In this document: positions 8,170 to 17,469 of the stretch, piece by piece | Layout: the number at the start of each line of letters is the position of its first letter | How positions within the stretch are numbered: the stretch's first letter is position 1 | Assembly (NCBI GenBank): GCA_023393915.1 | Contig: JAEXBS010000043.1 | Coordinates: 138,402 to 202,401 of the forward strand | Direction: 5' to 3' | From: Bacteroidota bacterium | GTDB lineage: Bacteria; Bacteroidota; Bacteroidia; Flavobacteriales; Weeksellaceae | Length of the DNA: 64,000 bases | Notes under the pieces: model-generated | Told to the model about the DNA's origin: nothing | Databases searched by the model: none | Seen by the model: only the letters and a program-made list of their open reading frames with translations | Position numbers and translations under genes: made by a program

Positions 8170-10911
8170 TTAAAATTGAAAGTTAAGTCCTAATGAATAC
8201 ACCTTCGGTCTTTGGTAGAAACCGTTGTCAATGTTTCCGAAAATCTCCGGATCCACTCCCGTATATTTGGAGATCACAAAAACGTTTTGCGCCATTCCAT
8301 AAACTCGTAAGTTACTACGGTCTCCGAACACTTCTCCAAAGTTATACCCTAAAGTAAGGTTGTCCATACGCACGAAAGAAGCGTCTTCAACAAAAGCATC
8401 AGACCAAAGATTTAACTGAGGGAAACGATAATCTACCGTACTGCTATAAACATTCTGTAAATATCCGTTCGTTCTCAAGGATGCTAGTGAACTATTGGAA
8501 GCTGCGTTGTTGTATACGTAGTTTCCAATCACTGCTCTTAAAGCGGTACTAAAGTCCCAATTCCCTACCGCTAATTTAGTGGAGAATCCAAGAAGTGCAT
8601 CAGGAGTAGAAGACTTATAGAAGTACTTATCGCTGTCGTTTACAACACCGTCTTGGTTGATGTCAACGTAAGCTCCCGGTACTGGTTTACCAGACTCATC
8701 ATAAAGCTGCTTAAACACGTAGAATGAATAAGGTGCTTTTCCAACAGTATGTGCTTGGATGGTATTACCAACACCTCCAGAAAGACCTCCCACTTGAATT
8801 TTGAAGTCTGCCGCTACCTGCTCAGAAAGACTGGTGATCTCAGAAGTGTAATGAGTTGCATTTACACTGAAATCCCAAGTTACATTATCGGTACGAACGG
8901 GAGTAAAGTTTAATATCACTTCTACCCCTTCATTGGTCATATCTCCAACGTTCTTTGTGTTGTAGTTACTTAATCCACCGGCTGCTTCAGGAACGTAAGC
9001 AATTAAATCTTCCGTATCTTTCTTAAACACGTCGATCGATCCGCTGAATCGATTACCCCAGAATCCAAAATCAAGACCTATGTTTTGAGTTAGGGTTTTT
9101 TCCCAAGTCAAATACGGGTTGTATTGTTGTGGACGATACATTGGATAGAAAATATCTCCAAATTGGTAAAGAGCAGTATCGTTACTCAAATTATAACGAG
9201 CAAAAGCTGGATAACTACCACCTACTTCCTGCTGTCCAGTTACCCCGTATCCTAAACGAAGTTTAAGGTTGGAAACTTGACTTGCGTCTTTAAGGAAGTT
9301 TTCTTCGTTAATTTTCCATGCCAAAGCCGCTGCTGGGAAATTACCCCATACATTATCCGTCGTTCCATTATAGAATCTAGATGAAGCATCACGACGTAAA
9401 GACCCGGTAAGGATATACTTGTCTGCAATGGTGAAAATAGCTCTACCGTAGAAAGAAAGTAGCGTTAATTGATCGGCGTACGCACGGAAAGGGAATGTTT
9501 CCACATCTCCAGTATTCACATTTGTTCTCGTAGAAGCACCTGCTGGATTTTCACGATAGAAATCCTGGTAAGAGTATCCGGCCATTAAATCCACATTCGT
9601 ATTAAGGGAAGTGATGGTTTTTACGTAATTCAAGTACGTTTCTAAGAGTTTGTTTTTCTTTTCCTCTTGGTAAGGCCCCATGCTATGGAATCCGTTTCCA
9701 GCTCCACTAAAACCATTGGTTCTGTTCGCACCGTAACCTTTTGAATAGTCATAAGCAGCATTCACATTCCATCTTAAATCAGGAAGAAAATGAAATTTGT
9801 AATCCAATTGAATGCTCGGCATTAAACGGTATACCGAACCAATATTACGTGTTGCATTTAATTGGCTTACTGGGTTTCTGTTAGAAACGGTATTAAGTCC
9901 ACCGTCTGCGTTTAACCACTCAAAGTACCCACCAAATCTTGGATCATCCATATATACGGATTGGGTTGGGTCAAAATTGATAGCATTGTTAATAGCACCA
10001 CCGTTAGGGAAGCGGTTATCGGTAAACGATCCCTTGAAACTAGCGTTCACCGTCAAGTGGTTGTCAAAAAATTTAGGGTTTAAGTTTAATCCTAAGGAAG
10101 TTCTTCTAAACTCATTCGTCTTAACAATACCGTTTTGTTCTGTGTACCCTAACGAAAGTCGGTAAGGGAGTCCTTGAATTCCACCGGTAATTGCTAAGTT
10201 ATTGTCAGTACCCCAAGCCGCTTGATAAATTAGATCTTGCCAATTTGTATGTGCATTCCCTAGTAGCGCTTTGGCAGCATCCGATCCCACTTCATTTACG
10301 AAGTCACGGTACTCATCCGAAGAAAGTACATCGGCATTTCCCATTTTAGTAGAAACAGAAGCAACGGTAGAGAAGTTGATTCTCATAGCTCCCGCTTTAC
10401 CTTTCTTAGTGGTAATTAAGATTACCCCATTGGAGGCACGGTTACCGTAGATCGCAGCTGCTGAAGCATCCTTAAGAATATCGAAAGTTTCGATATCATT
10501 TGGGTTGATTAATGAAAGTGGATCCGAAGCTCCAGAAACTCCGTTAAAGTCTTGAGGTACTCCATCGATTACAATTAGCGGTGAAGAGTTGGCGTTTAGC
10601 GATGCTCCACCACGGATACGAATCGTGGATCCTGCACCAGGAGCCCCACTGTTCCCGGTAATAGCAACACCAGGAGCCTTACCTTGAATTAATTGCGCTG
10701 GCGATGTTGCTCCGCCATTGAAATCTTTCTCAGAAACGGAAACAATAGACCCTGTTAGATCTGATTTTTTTCGTTGTCCGTAACCAATCAAAACTACTTC
10801 TTCTATCGCAGACTCACGGTCTAAAATAGTGTCAGTAGTTTGTCCTTGTAGCATTGCCCCTGCCAAAAGAAAAGCGGGAGCAATTTTCAAAACTGTACTA
10901 TAGTTTCTCAC
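8170..10911 (-). CDS. susC: SusC-like TonB-dependent outer membrane transporter
   Basis: A 913-residue SusC/RagA transporter that imports maltooligosaccharides across the outer membrane using TonB energy. A signal peptide (residues 1-23) is followed almost directly by a TonB-box-like segment (EEVVLIGYG, near 35-43), the plug with STIRIRGG and SPLIVIDGVP, and the 22-strand barrel ending in a hydrophobic-aromatic motif (LGLNFQF). The N-terminal carboxypeptidase D-like domain common in this family is absent, which explains the shorter length. The start codon appears to be GTG: an in-frame TAA lies nine codons upstream and the next Met is inside the signal peptide. It is first in the susC-D-E-F operon. 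Confidence 0.93.
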   Translation of the reverse strand: MRNYSTVLKIAPAFLLAGAMLQGQTTDTILDRESAIEEVVLIGYGQRKKSDLTGSIVSVSEKDFNGGATSPAQLIQGKAPGVAITGNSGAPGAGSTIRIRGGASLNANSSPLIVIDGVPQDFNGVSGASDPLSLINPNDIETFDILKDASAAAIYGNRASNGVILITTKKGKAGAMRINFSTVASVSTKMGNADVLSSDEYRDFVNEVGSDAAKALLGNAHTNWQDLIYQAAWGTDNNLAITGGIQGLPYRLSLGYTEQNGIVKTNEFRRTSLGLNLNPKFFDNHLTVNASFKGSFTDNRFPNGGAINNAINFDPTQSVYMDDPRFGGYFEWLNADGGLNTVSNRNPVSQLNATRNIGSVYRLMPSIQLDYKFHFLPDLRWNVNAAYDYSKGYGANRTNGFSGAGNGFHSMGPYQEEKKNKLLETYLNYVKTITSLNTNVDLMAGYSYQDFYRENPAGASTRTNVNTGDVETFPFRAYADQLTLLSFYGRAIFTIADKYILTGSLRRDASSRFYNGTTDNVWGNFPAAALAWKINEENFLKDASQVSNLKLRLGYGVTGQQEVGGSYPAFARYNLSNDTALYQFGDIFYPMYRPQQYNPYLTWEKTLTQNIGLDFGFWGNRFSGSIDVFKKDTEDLIAYVPEAAGGLSNYNTKNVGDMTNEGVEVILNFTPVRTDNVTWDFSVNATHYTSEITSLSEQVAADFKIQVGGLSGGVGNTIQAHTVGKAPYSFYVFKQLYDESGKPVPGAYVDINQDGVVNDSDKYFYKSSTPDALLGFSTKLAVGNWDFSTALRAVIGNYVYNNAASNSSLASLRTNGYLQNVYSSTVDYRFPQLNLWSDAFVEDASFVRMDNLTLGYNFGEVFGDRSNLRVYGMAQNVFVISKYTGVDPEIFGNIDNGFYQRPKVYSLGLNFQF

Positions 10912-11346
10912 AAATATAAAGTTTAAGGATTAATACTCTAGAATAAAATTCAACACGATATTTCTACTATATAATATGCATATGGAATGGAAATTTGAGG
11001 AATCGGTCATTTTAGTTTTTTTTTAGACATAGGATTCAGTGGTCTAATTTAATCAAAATTCTATTAACATTTAATTAATAAAAACTAATCCCAAAAGAAA
11101 TGACAAATATCAATCTATTAGTGATAAGATAAAATGCAACCAATTAATAATCAGTTTATTCAATTTTTAACCCACAAGATATTATCTCAAATAGAGACAT
11201 TCTTACCTTAAACGAACATTTAACGAAAACTTAACGTTAGTTGGCAAAAATCAGCACTTTCATAAAAAAATAAACGCGATAGCAACTCGAAAACTTTGAA
11301 GCCTTTACAAGAGTGCTTATCTTTGCTTTCCAGAAATATTTGATTT
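10912..11346. promoter_or_regulatory. Divergent intergenic region between susC and metG
   Basis: This AT-rich stretch of 435 bases contains no convincing gene. It must hold the promoter of the starch operon on the minus strand and that of metG on the plus strand. The metG promoter is clear; the susC promoter is not. A 10-bp palindrome, ATATGCATAT at 10974-10983, lies about 65 bases upstream of susC and could be an operator, but I see no second copy. No sus regulator gene is present in the window. Confidence 0.5.
11295..11325 (+). promoter_or_regulatory. Bacteroidota-type promoter of metG
   Basis: TTTG at 11295-11298, a 19-base spacer and TATCTTTG at 11318-11325 match the -33/-7 consensus (TTTG-N19-TAnnTTTG) exactly. 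The predicted start is about 15 bases before the metG ATG. Confidence 0.75.
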
Positions 11347-13374
11347 ATGTCAAAACGAAAAATGATTACAGCGGCCCTTCCGTATGCGAATGGCCCTTTA
11401 CATATCGGACACCTGGCTGGAGTTTACATTCCATCAGATGTCTATGCTCGCTTTCAACGAAACATGGGAAGAGATGTCGCCTTTATCGGTGGTAGTGATG
11501 AGCACGGGATCCCTATTACCATACGAGCGAGAAAAGAAGGTGTAACGCCTCAAAATATCGTCGATCTATACCATGAGCAAATCAAATCTTCTCTAGAAGG
11601 TTTAGGAATTTCTTTTGATTATTATTCACGTACTACCTCTCAAGATCATTATAAGGTAAGCCAAGATTTTTTCACGAGTCTGTACGAAACGGGAAAATTC
11701 ACCGAAGAAGTAAGTCAGCAGTATTACGATGAAAAGGCGGGTGAGTTCTTGGCGGATCGATACATTACTGGTACTTGCCCTAATTGTAAGCAAGAAGGAG
11801 CGTACGGTGATCAATGTGAAAAATGCGGATCTACCCTATCTCCTCAGGAATTAATTGATCCTAAATCAATGCTCAGCGGAAATGTTCCTATTTTAAAAGA
11901 AACGAAGAACTGGTACTTACCGCTAGAGCAATACGAATCGTTTTTATCCGATTGGATTCTTAAAGGGCACAAAGACGATTGGAAGCCCAATGTTTACGGG
12001 CAAGTAAAATCTTGGATAGACTCCGGTCTAAGAGCTAGAGCCATGACCAGAGACCTGGATTGGGGAGTTCCGGTTCCACTCAAAGACGCAGAAGGCAAAG
12101 TCCTTTATGTATGGTTTGATGCCCCTATCGGATACATTTCCTTTACTCAGCAATGGGCAAAAGAAAACGGAAAGGATTGGAAAGATTATTGGCAGAGTGA
12201 AGATTCGGATCTCATCCATTTTATTGGAAAGGACAATATTGTTTTTCACTGCATCATTTTCCCTTCTATGCTTAAAGCCCATGGAGATTACAATCTACCT
12301 ACAAACGTTCCTGCATTTGAATTCTTAAATCTTGAAAACGATAAAATCTCTACCTCGAGAAACTGGGCGGTGTGGGCACATGAATACTTAGTGGATTTTA
12401 AGGGACAGCAAGATGCGCTCCGTTATGCTCTTATTTCTTCTGCACCTGAAACGAAAGACAATAACTTCACTTGGAAAGAATTCCAAACCAAGAACAATTC
12501 AGAATTAGTAGGAATCTTCGGGAATTTCATTAATCGCGTAACGGTTTTAATTCATAAATATTATGAAGGTAAAATTCCTTCCGCTCCACTTACTAATGAA
12601 GCAGTAGAAGAGATTCAAAAAGCTAAAAATGAAATCTCCAACTACTTAGAAAACTTCGAATTTAGAAACGCGCTCACTAGCCTAATGAATTTGGCTCGCT
12701 TCGGAAACCAATACCTCCAAAGCCGTGAACCTTGGAAAACGATCAAAGATTCACCGGAAGCCACTGAGGAAACCTTGAGGGTTTCAAGTGAAATAGCAGC
12801 AGCACTAGCGCTATTATCTGAACCTTTCCTGCCCTTTACATCGGAAAAATTAATAAAGCAGTTCCAATTACCTTCCAATAGTTGGGAACAATTCAACGGA
12901 GCTTTACTTTCTCCAGGACATGCCATCAATGAGCCGGAACTACTTTTCTCAAGAATTGAAGATGAGGCCATTGAAAAGCAAATGGAAAAACTAAGCAAAA
13001 CAAAAGAGAACAATCTCAAAACCAACCCTAAAGCTAGCCCTATGAAAGAGGAAATCACCTATGATGACTTTGTGAAAATGGACATTAGAACCGCAACAAT
13101 TCTTGAAGCCGAGAAAGTAGAAAAAGCGGACAAACTATTGAAATTCAAAGTAGATACTGGCGTAGATATTCGTACAGTTGTATCCGGTATTGCAGAAAGC
13201 TTTACTCCCGAAGAATGTGTTGGTAAACAAGTCAGTATCCTTTTAAACCTTCAACCTAGAAAAATCAGAGGCATTGAAAGTCAAGGTATGCTACTATTAA
13301 CCCAAAAGCCAGACGGAAAATTAGCTTTCCTTTCTCCTGAACAAACCGTAGAGAACGGAATGGAAATTAGCTAG
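11347..13374 (+). CDS. metG: Methionine-tRNA ligase with C-terminal tRNA-binding domain
   Basis: Charges tRNA-Met with methionine in the cytoplasm. The class I signature HIGH is at residues 19-22, the zinc knuckle CPNC...CEKC near 144-160, and the second signature is KISTS near 331-335 in place of KMSKS, as is usual in this type of MetRS. A C-terminal EMAP/Trbp111-like domain begins near residue 567 (YDDFVKMDIRTA), giving the 675-residue dimeric form. It is transcribed divergently from susC and is followed by a strong terminator. Confidence 0.97.
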   Translation: MSKRKMITAALPYANGPLHIGHLAGVYIPSDVYARFQRNMGRDVAFIGGSDEHGIPITIRARKEGVTPQNIVDLYHEQIKSSLEGLGISFDYYSRTTSQDHYKVSQDFFTSLYETGKFTEEVSQQYYDEKAGEFLADRYITGTCPNCKQEGAYGDQCEKCGSTLSPQELIDPKSMLSGNVPILKETKNWYLPLEQYESFLSDWILKGHKDDWKPNVYGQVKSWIDSGLRARAMTRDLDWGVPVPLKDAEGKVLYVWFDAPIGYISFTQQWAKENGKDWKDYWQSEDSDLIHFIGKDNIVFHCIIFPSMLKAHGDYNLPTNVPAFEFLNLENDKISTSRNWAVWAHEYLVDFKGQQDALRYALISSAPETKDNNFTWKEFQTKNNSELVGIFGNFINRVTVLIHKYYEGKIPSAPLTNEAVEEIQKAKNEISNYLENFEFRNALTSLMNLARFGNQYLQSREPWKTIKDSPEATEETLRVSSEIAAALALLSEPFLPFTSEKLIKQFQLPSNSWEQFNGALLSPGHAINEPELLFSRIEDEAIEKQMEKLSKTKENNLKTNPKASPMKEEITYDDFVKMDIRTATILEAEKVEKADKLLKFKVDTGVDIRTVVSGIAESFTPEECVGKQVSILLNLQPRKIRGIESQGMLLLTQKPDGKLAFLSPEQTVENGMEIS

Positions 13375-13399
13375 CTTCTTTATTTACTTTGCATAAACT

Positions 13400-13434
13400 A
13401 AAAAATCCATGATTTTTAAATTCATGGATTTTTT
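13400..13434 (+). terminator. Terminator after metG
   Basis: A 12-bp stem (AAAAATCCATGA / TCATGGATTTTT) with a 9-base loop and trailing T residues, 25 bases after the metG stop. Confidence 0.85.
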
Positions 13435-13494
13435 AGTGTTCTTACCTATATTTTTATACTTTTGTGTACATATACACATTAAAAAAATAAGCTT

Positions 13495-13872
13495 ATGGGA
13501 TTTATTAAAGAATTTAAAGAATTCGCCTTCAAAGGAAATGTAATCGATTTAGCAGTCGGTGTGATCATTGGTGCTGCATTCGGTAAGATCGTATCTTCCT
13601 TAGTAGAAGACGTGATTACTCCACTACTACTTAATCCTGCATTACAAGCAGCGGGAGCTGAAGACATTGCAAAATTAAGTTGGAACGGTGTGATGTATGG
13701 AAATTTCCTTTCTGCTGTGATTAGTTTCTTATGTATCGCCATGGTATTGTTCTGGTTGATTAAGGCTGCCAACAAATTAACCAAGCCAACTCCAGAAGAA
13801 GAGGCACCTGCAGGTCCGACCCAAGAGGAACTTCTAGCAGAAATCAGAGATCTACTTAAAAATAAGGCCTAG
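13495..13872 (+). CDS. mscL: Large-conductance mechanosensitive channel MscL
   Basis: A 125-residue inner-membrane channel that opens under membrane tension during hypo-osmotic shock. It shows the amphipathic N-terminus (MGFIKEFKEFAFKGNVIDLA), TM1 with the pore-lining VGVIIGAAFGKIV, TM2 (FLSAVISFLCIAMVLFWLI) and a C-terminal helix (EELLAEIRDLLKNK). Length and motif order are those of the family. It stands alone; a TACTTTTG -7-like box lies at 13457-13464, about 30 bases before the ATG. Confidence 0.97.
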   Translation: MGFIKEFKEFAFKGNVIDLAVGVIIGAAFGKIVSSLVEDVITPLLLNPALQAAGAEDIAKLSWNGVMYGNFLSAVISFLCIAMVLFWLIKAANKLTKPTPEEEAPAGPTQEELLAEIRDLLKNKA

Positions 13873-13950
13873 TAGAAAAACCTTTAGGCACTTTACTTAG
13901 GTTTTTCAGATTCCAGCAACTGCTTTTTAAGCGCGCTAGAATCGAGCAAA

Positions 13951-14002
13951 AAAAAAGCTCCTTGTGCAAGGCAATTATTGGCCTATTCACAAGGAGTTTT
14001 TA
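13951..14002. terminator. Bidirectional terminator between mscL and serA-like gene
   Basis: The stem CTCCTTGTG / CACAAGGAG is flanked by A-run on the left and T-run on the right, so it can end transcription of both convergent genes. A weaker inner pairing (AGGC/GCCT) lies in the loop. Confidence 0.8.
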
Positions 14003-14078
14003 TTTGGTCTACCTGGGCCAAGTAAGCTATCGTATCTAAAAGGATATCAATATGCTTACGATGAATCCAACTAAAAAT

Positions 14079-15041
14079 CTATCCTTCGCTTTGAAAAATA
14101 CTTCCGATCTGCTCGGCAAGTGATATTCCAATTCGATCCTGCGCTTCTAAAGTCGAAGCTCCCGTATGAGGAGTAAGAGAAATTTTCGGATGCGTTAAGA
14201 TGGCCTGAGAAGGTGTGGGTTCATTTTCAAAAACATCTAAACCTGCAAACAGAACTTTCCCAGAATCTAAAGCTTTAATCAATGCCATCTCATCAATAAT
14301 TCCGCCTCGAGAGCAATTGATAATTGCAACACCATCTTTCATTCTTTCAAGTTCTGGAGTACTGATTAAATAACCGTTCTTTTGTGAAGGCACATGGAAG
14401 GTTATAAAATCGGAATGCCGCAAAACGTCCTCTAAGGGCTCAGTTTCAATATCAACGTTGATGAATTGATTGTTATAAAATTTCACTTTGATGGAAGCTC
14501 TTCCGACATTATTATCCGCCGCAACTACTCGCATTCCCATACCTAGAGCAATTTTAGCAACTTCTTGCCCAATTCTTCCCATTCCGATAATACCTATGGT
14601 TTTACCTCGAAGTTCGATTCCTTTGGAATAACTCTTCTTTAACTGTGCAAATTGAGTTGCTCCGACTAAAGGCATCTGTCTATTACTATCTTCTAAAAAT
14701 CTTGCACCTGTAAATAAGTGTGCAAAAACCAATTCTGCTACAGAAGCAGATGAGGCAGCAGGTGTATTGAGAACATGTATATTTTTTGATCTAGCATAGT
14801 CTACATCAATATTATCCATTCCTACTCCTCCCCTTCCAATAATCTCAAGCTCAGGACACTGATCAATCAGTTCTTTTCTTACTTTGGTAGCACTTCTAAC
14901 TAGAAGTACTTTGATGTGGTTTTGATTGATAAAATCTGCTAATTTTTCTTGGGCTACATTTTGAGTAATCACTTCAAACCCTTTCTGTTGTAAAGCTTCA
15001 ATTCCTGAGGGATCTAGGCCATCGTTTGCTAAAATCTTCAT
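14079..15041 (-). CDS. serA: D-3-phosphoglycerate dehydrogenase family protein, short form
   Basis: A 320-residue D-isomer 2-hydroxyacid dehydrogenase, probably the first enzyme of serine synthesis (3-phosphoglycerate to 3-phosphohydroxypyruvate with NAD). The nucleotide-binding motif GMGRIG is near 154-159; the catalytic Arg is in NCSRGG, the Glu in VFENEP and the His in PHTGAST. The C-terminal ACT domain of long SerA is missing, so serine feedback through ACT is not expected. It is transcribed just after the HAD gene upstream (8-base gap). No serC is beside it here, so another hydroxyacid substrate cannot be excluded. Confidence 0.85.
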   Translation of the reverse strand: MKILANDGLDPSGIEALQQKGFEVITQNVAQEKLADFINQNHIKVLLVRSATKVRKELIDQCPELEIIGRGGVGMDNIDVDYARSKNIHVLNTPAASSASVAELVFAHLFTGARFLEDSNRQMPLVGATQFAQLKKSYSKGIELRGKTIGIIGMGRIGQEVAKIALGMGMRVVAADNNVGRASIKVKFYNNQFINVDIETEPLEDVLRHSDFITFHVPSQKNGYLISTPELERMKDGVAIINCSRGGIIDEMALIKALDSGKVLFAGLDVFENEPTPSQAILTHPKISLTPHTGASTLEAQDRIGISLAEQIGSIFQSEG

Positions 15042-15049
15042 TAAAATTC

Positions 15050-15451
15050 CTAATCGTTAAATACTTGAATTACCACCTCTTTTTCGACAAAATCGGTGAA
15101 TTTTCCCTGGTACTGAGTCGCTCTTACGATATGATTATCGATCCAGTGGTAATTGCCTCCTCGAGGCTTACCACATAAAATGCTGTGGTATTTAAAACCG
15201 TGCTTATCCAGCCACTGCCTTGTGATTTCTTTCTGATCTTCAGTTCTTGAAGTAAAGAAACAAATCTGATGTCCCTCTTCGTACCATTTGTTTATTATTT
15301 CTAGAGCATCAGGGAAAGGCTCACAGGTAAGCATCCTTTCCGGCTCTTCGTTTGGGATATCATCTGTAATGGTTCCATCAATGTCTATAAGATAATTCTT
15401 AATACCTTCATCTAAGGACGGACTTACGTTTTTTGACAACTGCTGGCTCAT
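15050..15451 (-). CDS. HAD-superfamily hydrolase, small (LNS2/polynucleotide-kinase-like)
   Basis: A 133-residue protein with HAD motif I DIDGTITDD near 24-32, motif II in FFTSRT and a late acidic motif in HWIDNHI. No cap domain fits in this length, so the substrate is probably a macromolecule or is undefined. Homologues are sometimes labelled phosphoheptose isomerase by transfer, which the sequence does not support. It is upstream of the phosphoglycerate dehydrogenase with an 8-base gap, so the two are probably co-transcribed, but the functional link is unclear. Confidence 0.75.
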   Translation of the reverse strand: MSQQLSKNVSPSLDEGIKNYLIDIDGTITDDIPNEEPERMLTCEPFPDALEIINKWYEEGHQICFFTSRTEDQKEITRQWLDKHGFKYHSILCGKPRGGNYHWIDNHIVRATQYQGKFTDFVEKEVVIQVFND

Positions 15452-15622
15452 AGTTAAGAGTGGTTTTCAAGCAGGCAAAATTACAAATTCTACATTTAAT
15501 AATGTGAAGCTCTACAATTGTTTACATAATATTCATATTTACTGCATTCTAAATTTTGACAATTCGAGGAAAAAGCACCAAAAAGAGCGTTTTCAAATCA
15601 GAGGGGATTCCACGCAGAATCA

Positions 15623-15653
15623 TTGGGCATCGTGTAAAAAAAGCGTAAATTTG
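15623..15653 (+). promoter_or_regulatory. Promoter of idi, predicted leaderless or nearly so
   Basis: TTGG, a 19-base spacer and TAAATTTG at 15646-15653 match the phylum consensus. Only six bases separate the -7 box from the ATG of idi, so the transcript would start at or next to the start codon. Confidence 0.6.
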
Positions 15654-15659
15654 TTACGT

Positions 15660-16172
15660 ATGGAAGAACAAGTTGTTTTAGTCACACCCCAGGATGAAGT
15701 TCTTGGACAAATGGGGAAAATGCAAGCCCATCATGAAGGAGTACTGCACCGAGCATTCTCGGTCTTTCTTTTTAATAAAAAGGGAGAAATGCTGCTGCAA
15801 AAAAGAGCCGACTCAAAATACCATTCGCCTGGCGAATGGACCAACGCTTGTTGTTCTCACCCAAGATGGGGAGAAACTTACAAAGAAGCAGCGGAAAGAA
15901 GACTTCAAGAAGAACTTGGCATCTCAACGAATATCACACCTAAATTTCACTTTCTCTATAAAGCAGATGTAGGTGGTAATCTTATAGAACACGAACTTGA
16001 TCATGTATTTGTAGGGGAATACGAAGGAGAATTTAACTTGAACCCTGAAGAAGTTAGTGAAATTCGCTACCTCACAATGGAAGACTTAATTAGTGAGCTA
16101 GATCGTAATCCAGAAAAATTCACTCCTTGGTTTAAAATCATTTTGAAAGAATACCAAGACCACCTCGAATAA
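15660..16172 (+). CDS. idi: Isopentenyl-diphosphate delta-isomerase, type 1
   Basis: Interconverts isopentenyl and dimethylallyl diphosphate for isoprenoid synthesis (menaquinone, undecaprenol and others). The 170-residue form begins at MEEQVVL; the 52-codon extension upstream contains the promoter and looks non-coding. Nudix-fold features are present: HRAFSVFLFN, the catalytic Cys in WTNACCSHP, metal ligands in HP and the Glu-rich EAAERRLQEELGI, and a second acidic HELDHVF. Followed 20 bases later by gcvT in the same direction. Confidence 0.93.
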   Translation: MEEQVVLVTPQDEVLGQMGKMQAHHEGVLHRAFSVFLFNKKGEMLLQKRADSKYHSPGEWTNACCSHPRWGETYKEAAERRLQEELGISTNITPKFHFLYKADVGGNLIEHELDHVFVGEYEGEFNLNPEEVSEIRYLTMEDLISELDRNPEKFTPWFKIILKEYQDHLE

Positions 16173-16192
16173 TAATTAATTCAACTCTAAAT

Positions 16193-17272
16193 ATGAAAAG
16201 AACACCTTTATATGAAAAGCATGTTGCTCTAGGAGCGAAAATGGTTCCTTTTGCTGGATTCGATATGCCAGTGCAATACTCGGGTCTAAACCAAGAACAT
16301 TTTTGCGTTAGAGAAAACGTAGGATTATTTGACGTATCGCATATGGGTCAATTTTTTGTAGAAGGACCTGAGGCTAAGGATTTACTTCAAAAAGTCACAA
16401 CCAACAATATTGATACATTAGCTACAGGTAAAGCGCAATACACTTGTCTTCCCAACGAAAATGGAGGAATAGTAGACGATTTGATCGTATACAAAATGGA
16501 TGATGAAAAGTATTTTGTAGTCGTTAACGCTTCTAATATTGAGAAAGATTTTGATCATATTAACAAATACAATAACTACAATGCTACGGTAAGAAATGCG
16601 TCCGATGAAATGGCTCTTATCGCGATTCAAGGTCCTAAAGCGCAAGAAACCCTCCAAAAACTTACGGACGTGAATTTAGCAGACCTTCCCTACTACAGTT
16701 TTACAGTAGGCTCATTAGCAGACAAATCCGATGTCATTATCTCAAATACAGGATATACTGGAAGTGGTGGTTACGAAATTTACTTCAAAAACGTAGATGC
16801 CGTAGCGCTGTGGGAGGAATTAACCAAGGCAGGTGAAGAATTCGGTATACTACCTTGCGGTCTTGGTGCGAGAGACACCTTAAGACTAGAAAAAGGTTTT
16901 TGTCTGTACGGAAACGACATTGATGACAGTACTTCTCCGCTAGAAGGTGGACTCGGATGGATCACTAAACTTGGCAAAGGAGATTTCGTTGGAAAAGAAG
17001 CAATCGCCAAAGTAAAGGAAGAAGGAATTACCAAAAAGCTAGTCGGTTTTGAAATGCAAGAAAAAGCGATTCCAAGACACGGATATCTAGTAAAAGATGA
17101 GCAAGGAAATGAAATCGGCACGGTTACTTCTGGAACCATGTCTCCGATGAAAAAAGTTGGAATCGGACTGGCTTATGTTAATAAACCACACTTTGAAATA
17201 GACGGAACTATTTTTATCGAAATACGCAGTAAACTAGTTCCTGCAAAAATTGTAAAAACTCCTTTCGTTTAA
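16193..17272 (+). CDS. gcvT: Aminomethyltransferase, T-protein of the glycine cleavage system
   Basis: Transfers the methylene group from the aminomethyl lipoyl H-protein to tetrahydrofolate. At 359 residues it has the family start (TPLYEKHVALGAKMVPFAG), the VGLFDVSHMGQ motif near 43-53, and the folate-binding region (TGYTGSGGYEIY; GARDTLRLEKG). The C-terminal barrel has GTVTSGTMSP. The other gcv genes are not nearby, as is common. It shares a transcript with idi or has a promoter in the 20-base gap; a terminator follows. Confidence 0.96.
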   Translation: MKRTPLYEKHVALGAKMVPFAGFDMPVQYSGLNQEHFCVRENVGLFDVSHMGQFFVEGPEAKDLLQKVTTNNIDTLATGKAQYTCLPNENGGIVDDLIVYKMDDEKYFVVVNASNIEKDFDHINKYNNYNATVRNASDEMALIAIQGPKAQETLQKLTDVNLADLPYYSFTVGSLADKSDVIISNTGYTGSGGYEIYFKNVDAVALWEELTKAGEEFGILPCGLGARDTLRLEKGFCLYGNDIDDSTSPLEGGLGWITKLGKGDFVGKEAIAKVKEEGITKKLVGFEMQEKAIPRHGYLVKDEQGNEIGTVTSGTMSPMKKVGIGLAYVNKPHFEIDGTIFIEIRSKLVPAKIVKTPFV

Positions 17273-17296
17273 GAACGGATCAACTCTATTTTTAAT

Positions 17297-17330
17297 TCTA
17301 GCTCGGCCTTGGTCGAGCTAGACTTTTTTT
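17297..17330 (+). terminator. Terminator after gcvT
   Basis: A 9-bp perfect stem TCTAGCTCG / CGAGCTAGA followed by C and seven or more T residues. Confidence 0.88.
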
Positions 17331-17393
17331 AGACAGGTACCACAACAAATTCAATCTTCCTAGCTTAAAGTATAAGATCCTATTAAAGAAGCA

Positions 17394-17430
17394 AAAAACC
17401 GCCTAGACCCATGGTCCAGACGGCTTTCTA
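17394..17430 (-). terminator. Terminator after hsp20
   Basis: A GC-rich imperfect stem around CCGCC...GGCGG-type pairing with two mismatches, with a T-run on the minus strand (plus-strand A-run at its left). It is correctly placed to end the hsp20 transcript. Confidence 0.65.
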
Positions 17431-17469
17431 CAATTAATTTAAGTTTAATATGAAAATTGATTAGGTGTC

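Noticed and set aside
10974..10983. ATATGCATAT palindrome as a sugar-responsive operator for susC
   Set aside because: Single short AT-rich palindrome without a partner site or a regulator gene in the window; too weak to claim.
12340..12360. KISTS in place of KMSKS in methionyl-tRNA synthetase as a defect
   Set aside because: This variant is normal for this type of MetRS; all other signatures are intact.
15504..15659. N-terminal extension of idi by 52 codons
   Set aside because: It contains the promoter, and homologous isomerases start at the MEEQVVL position.
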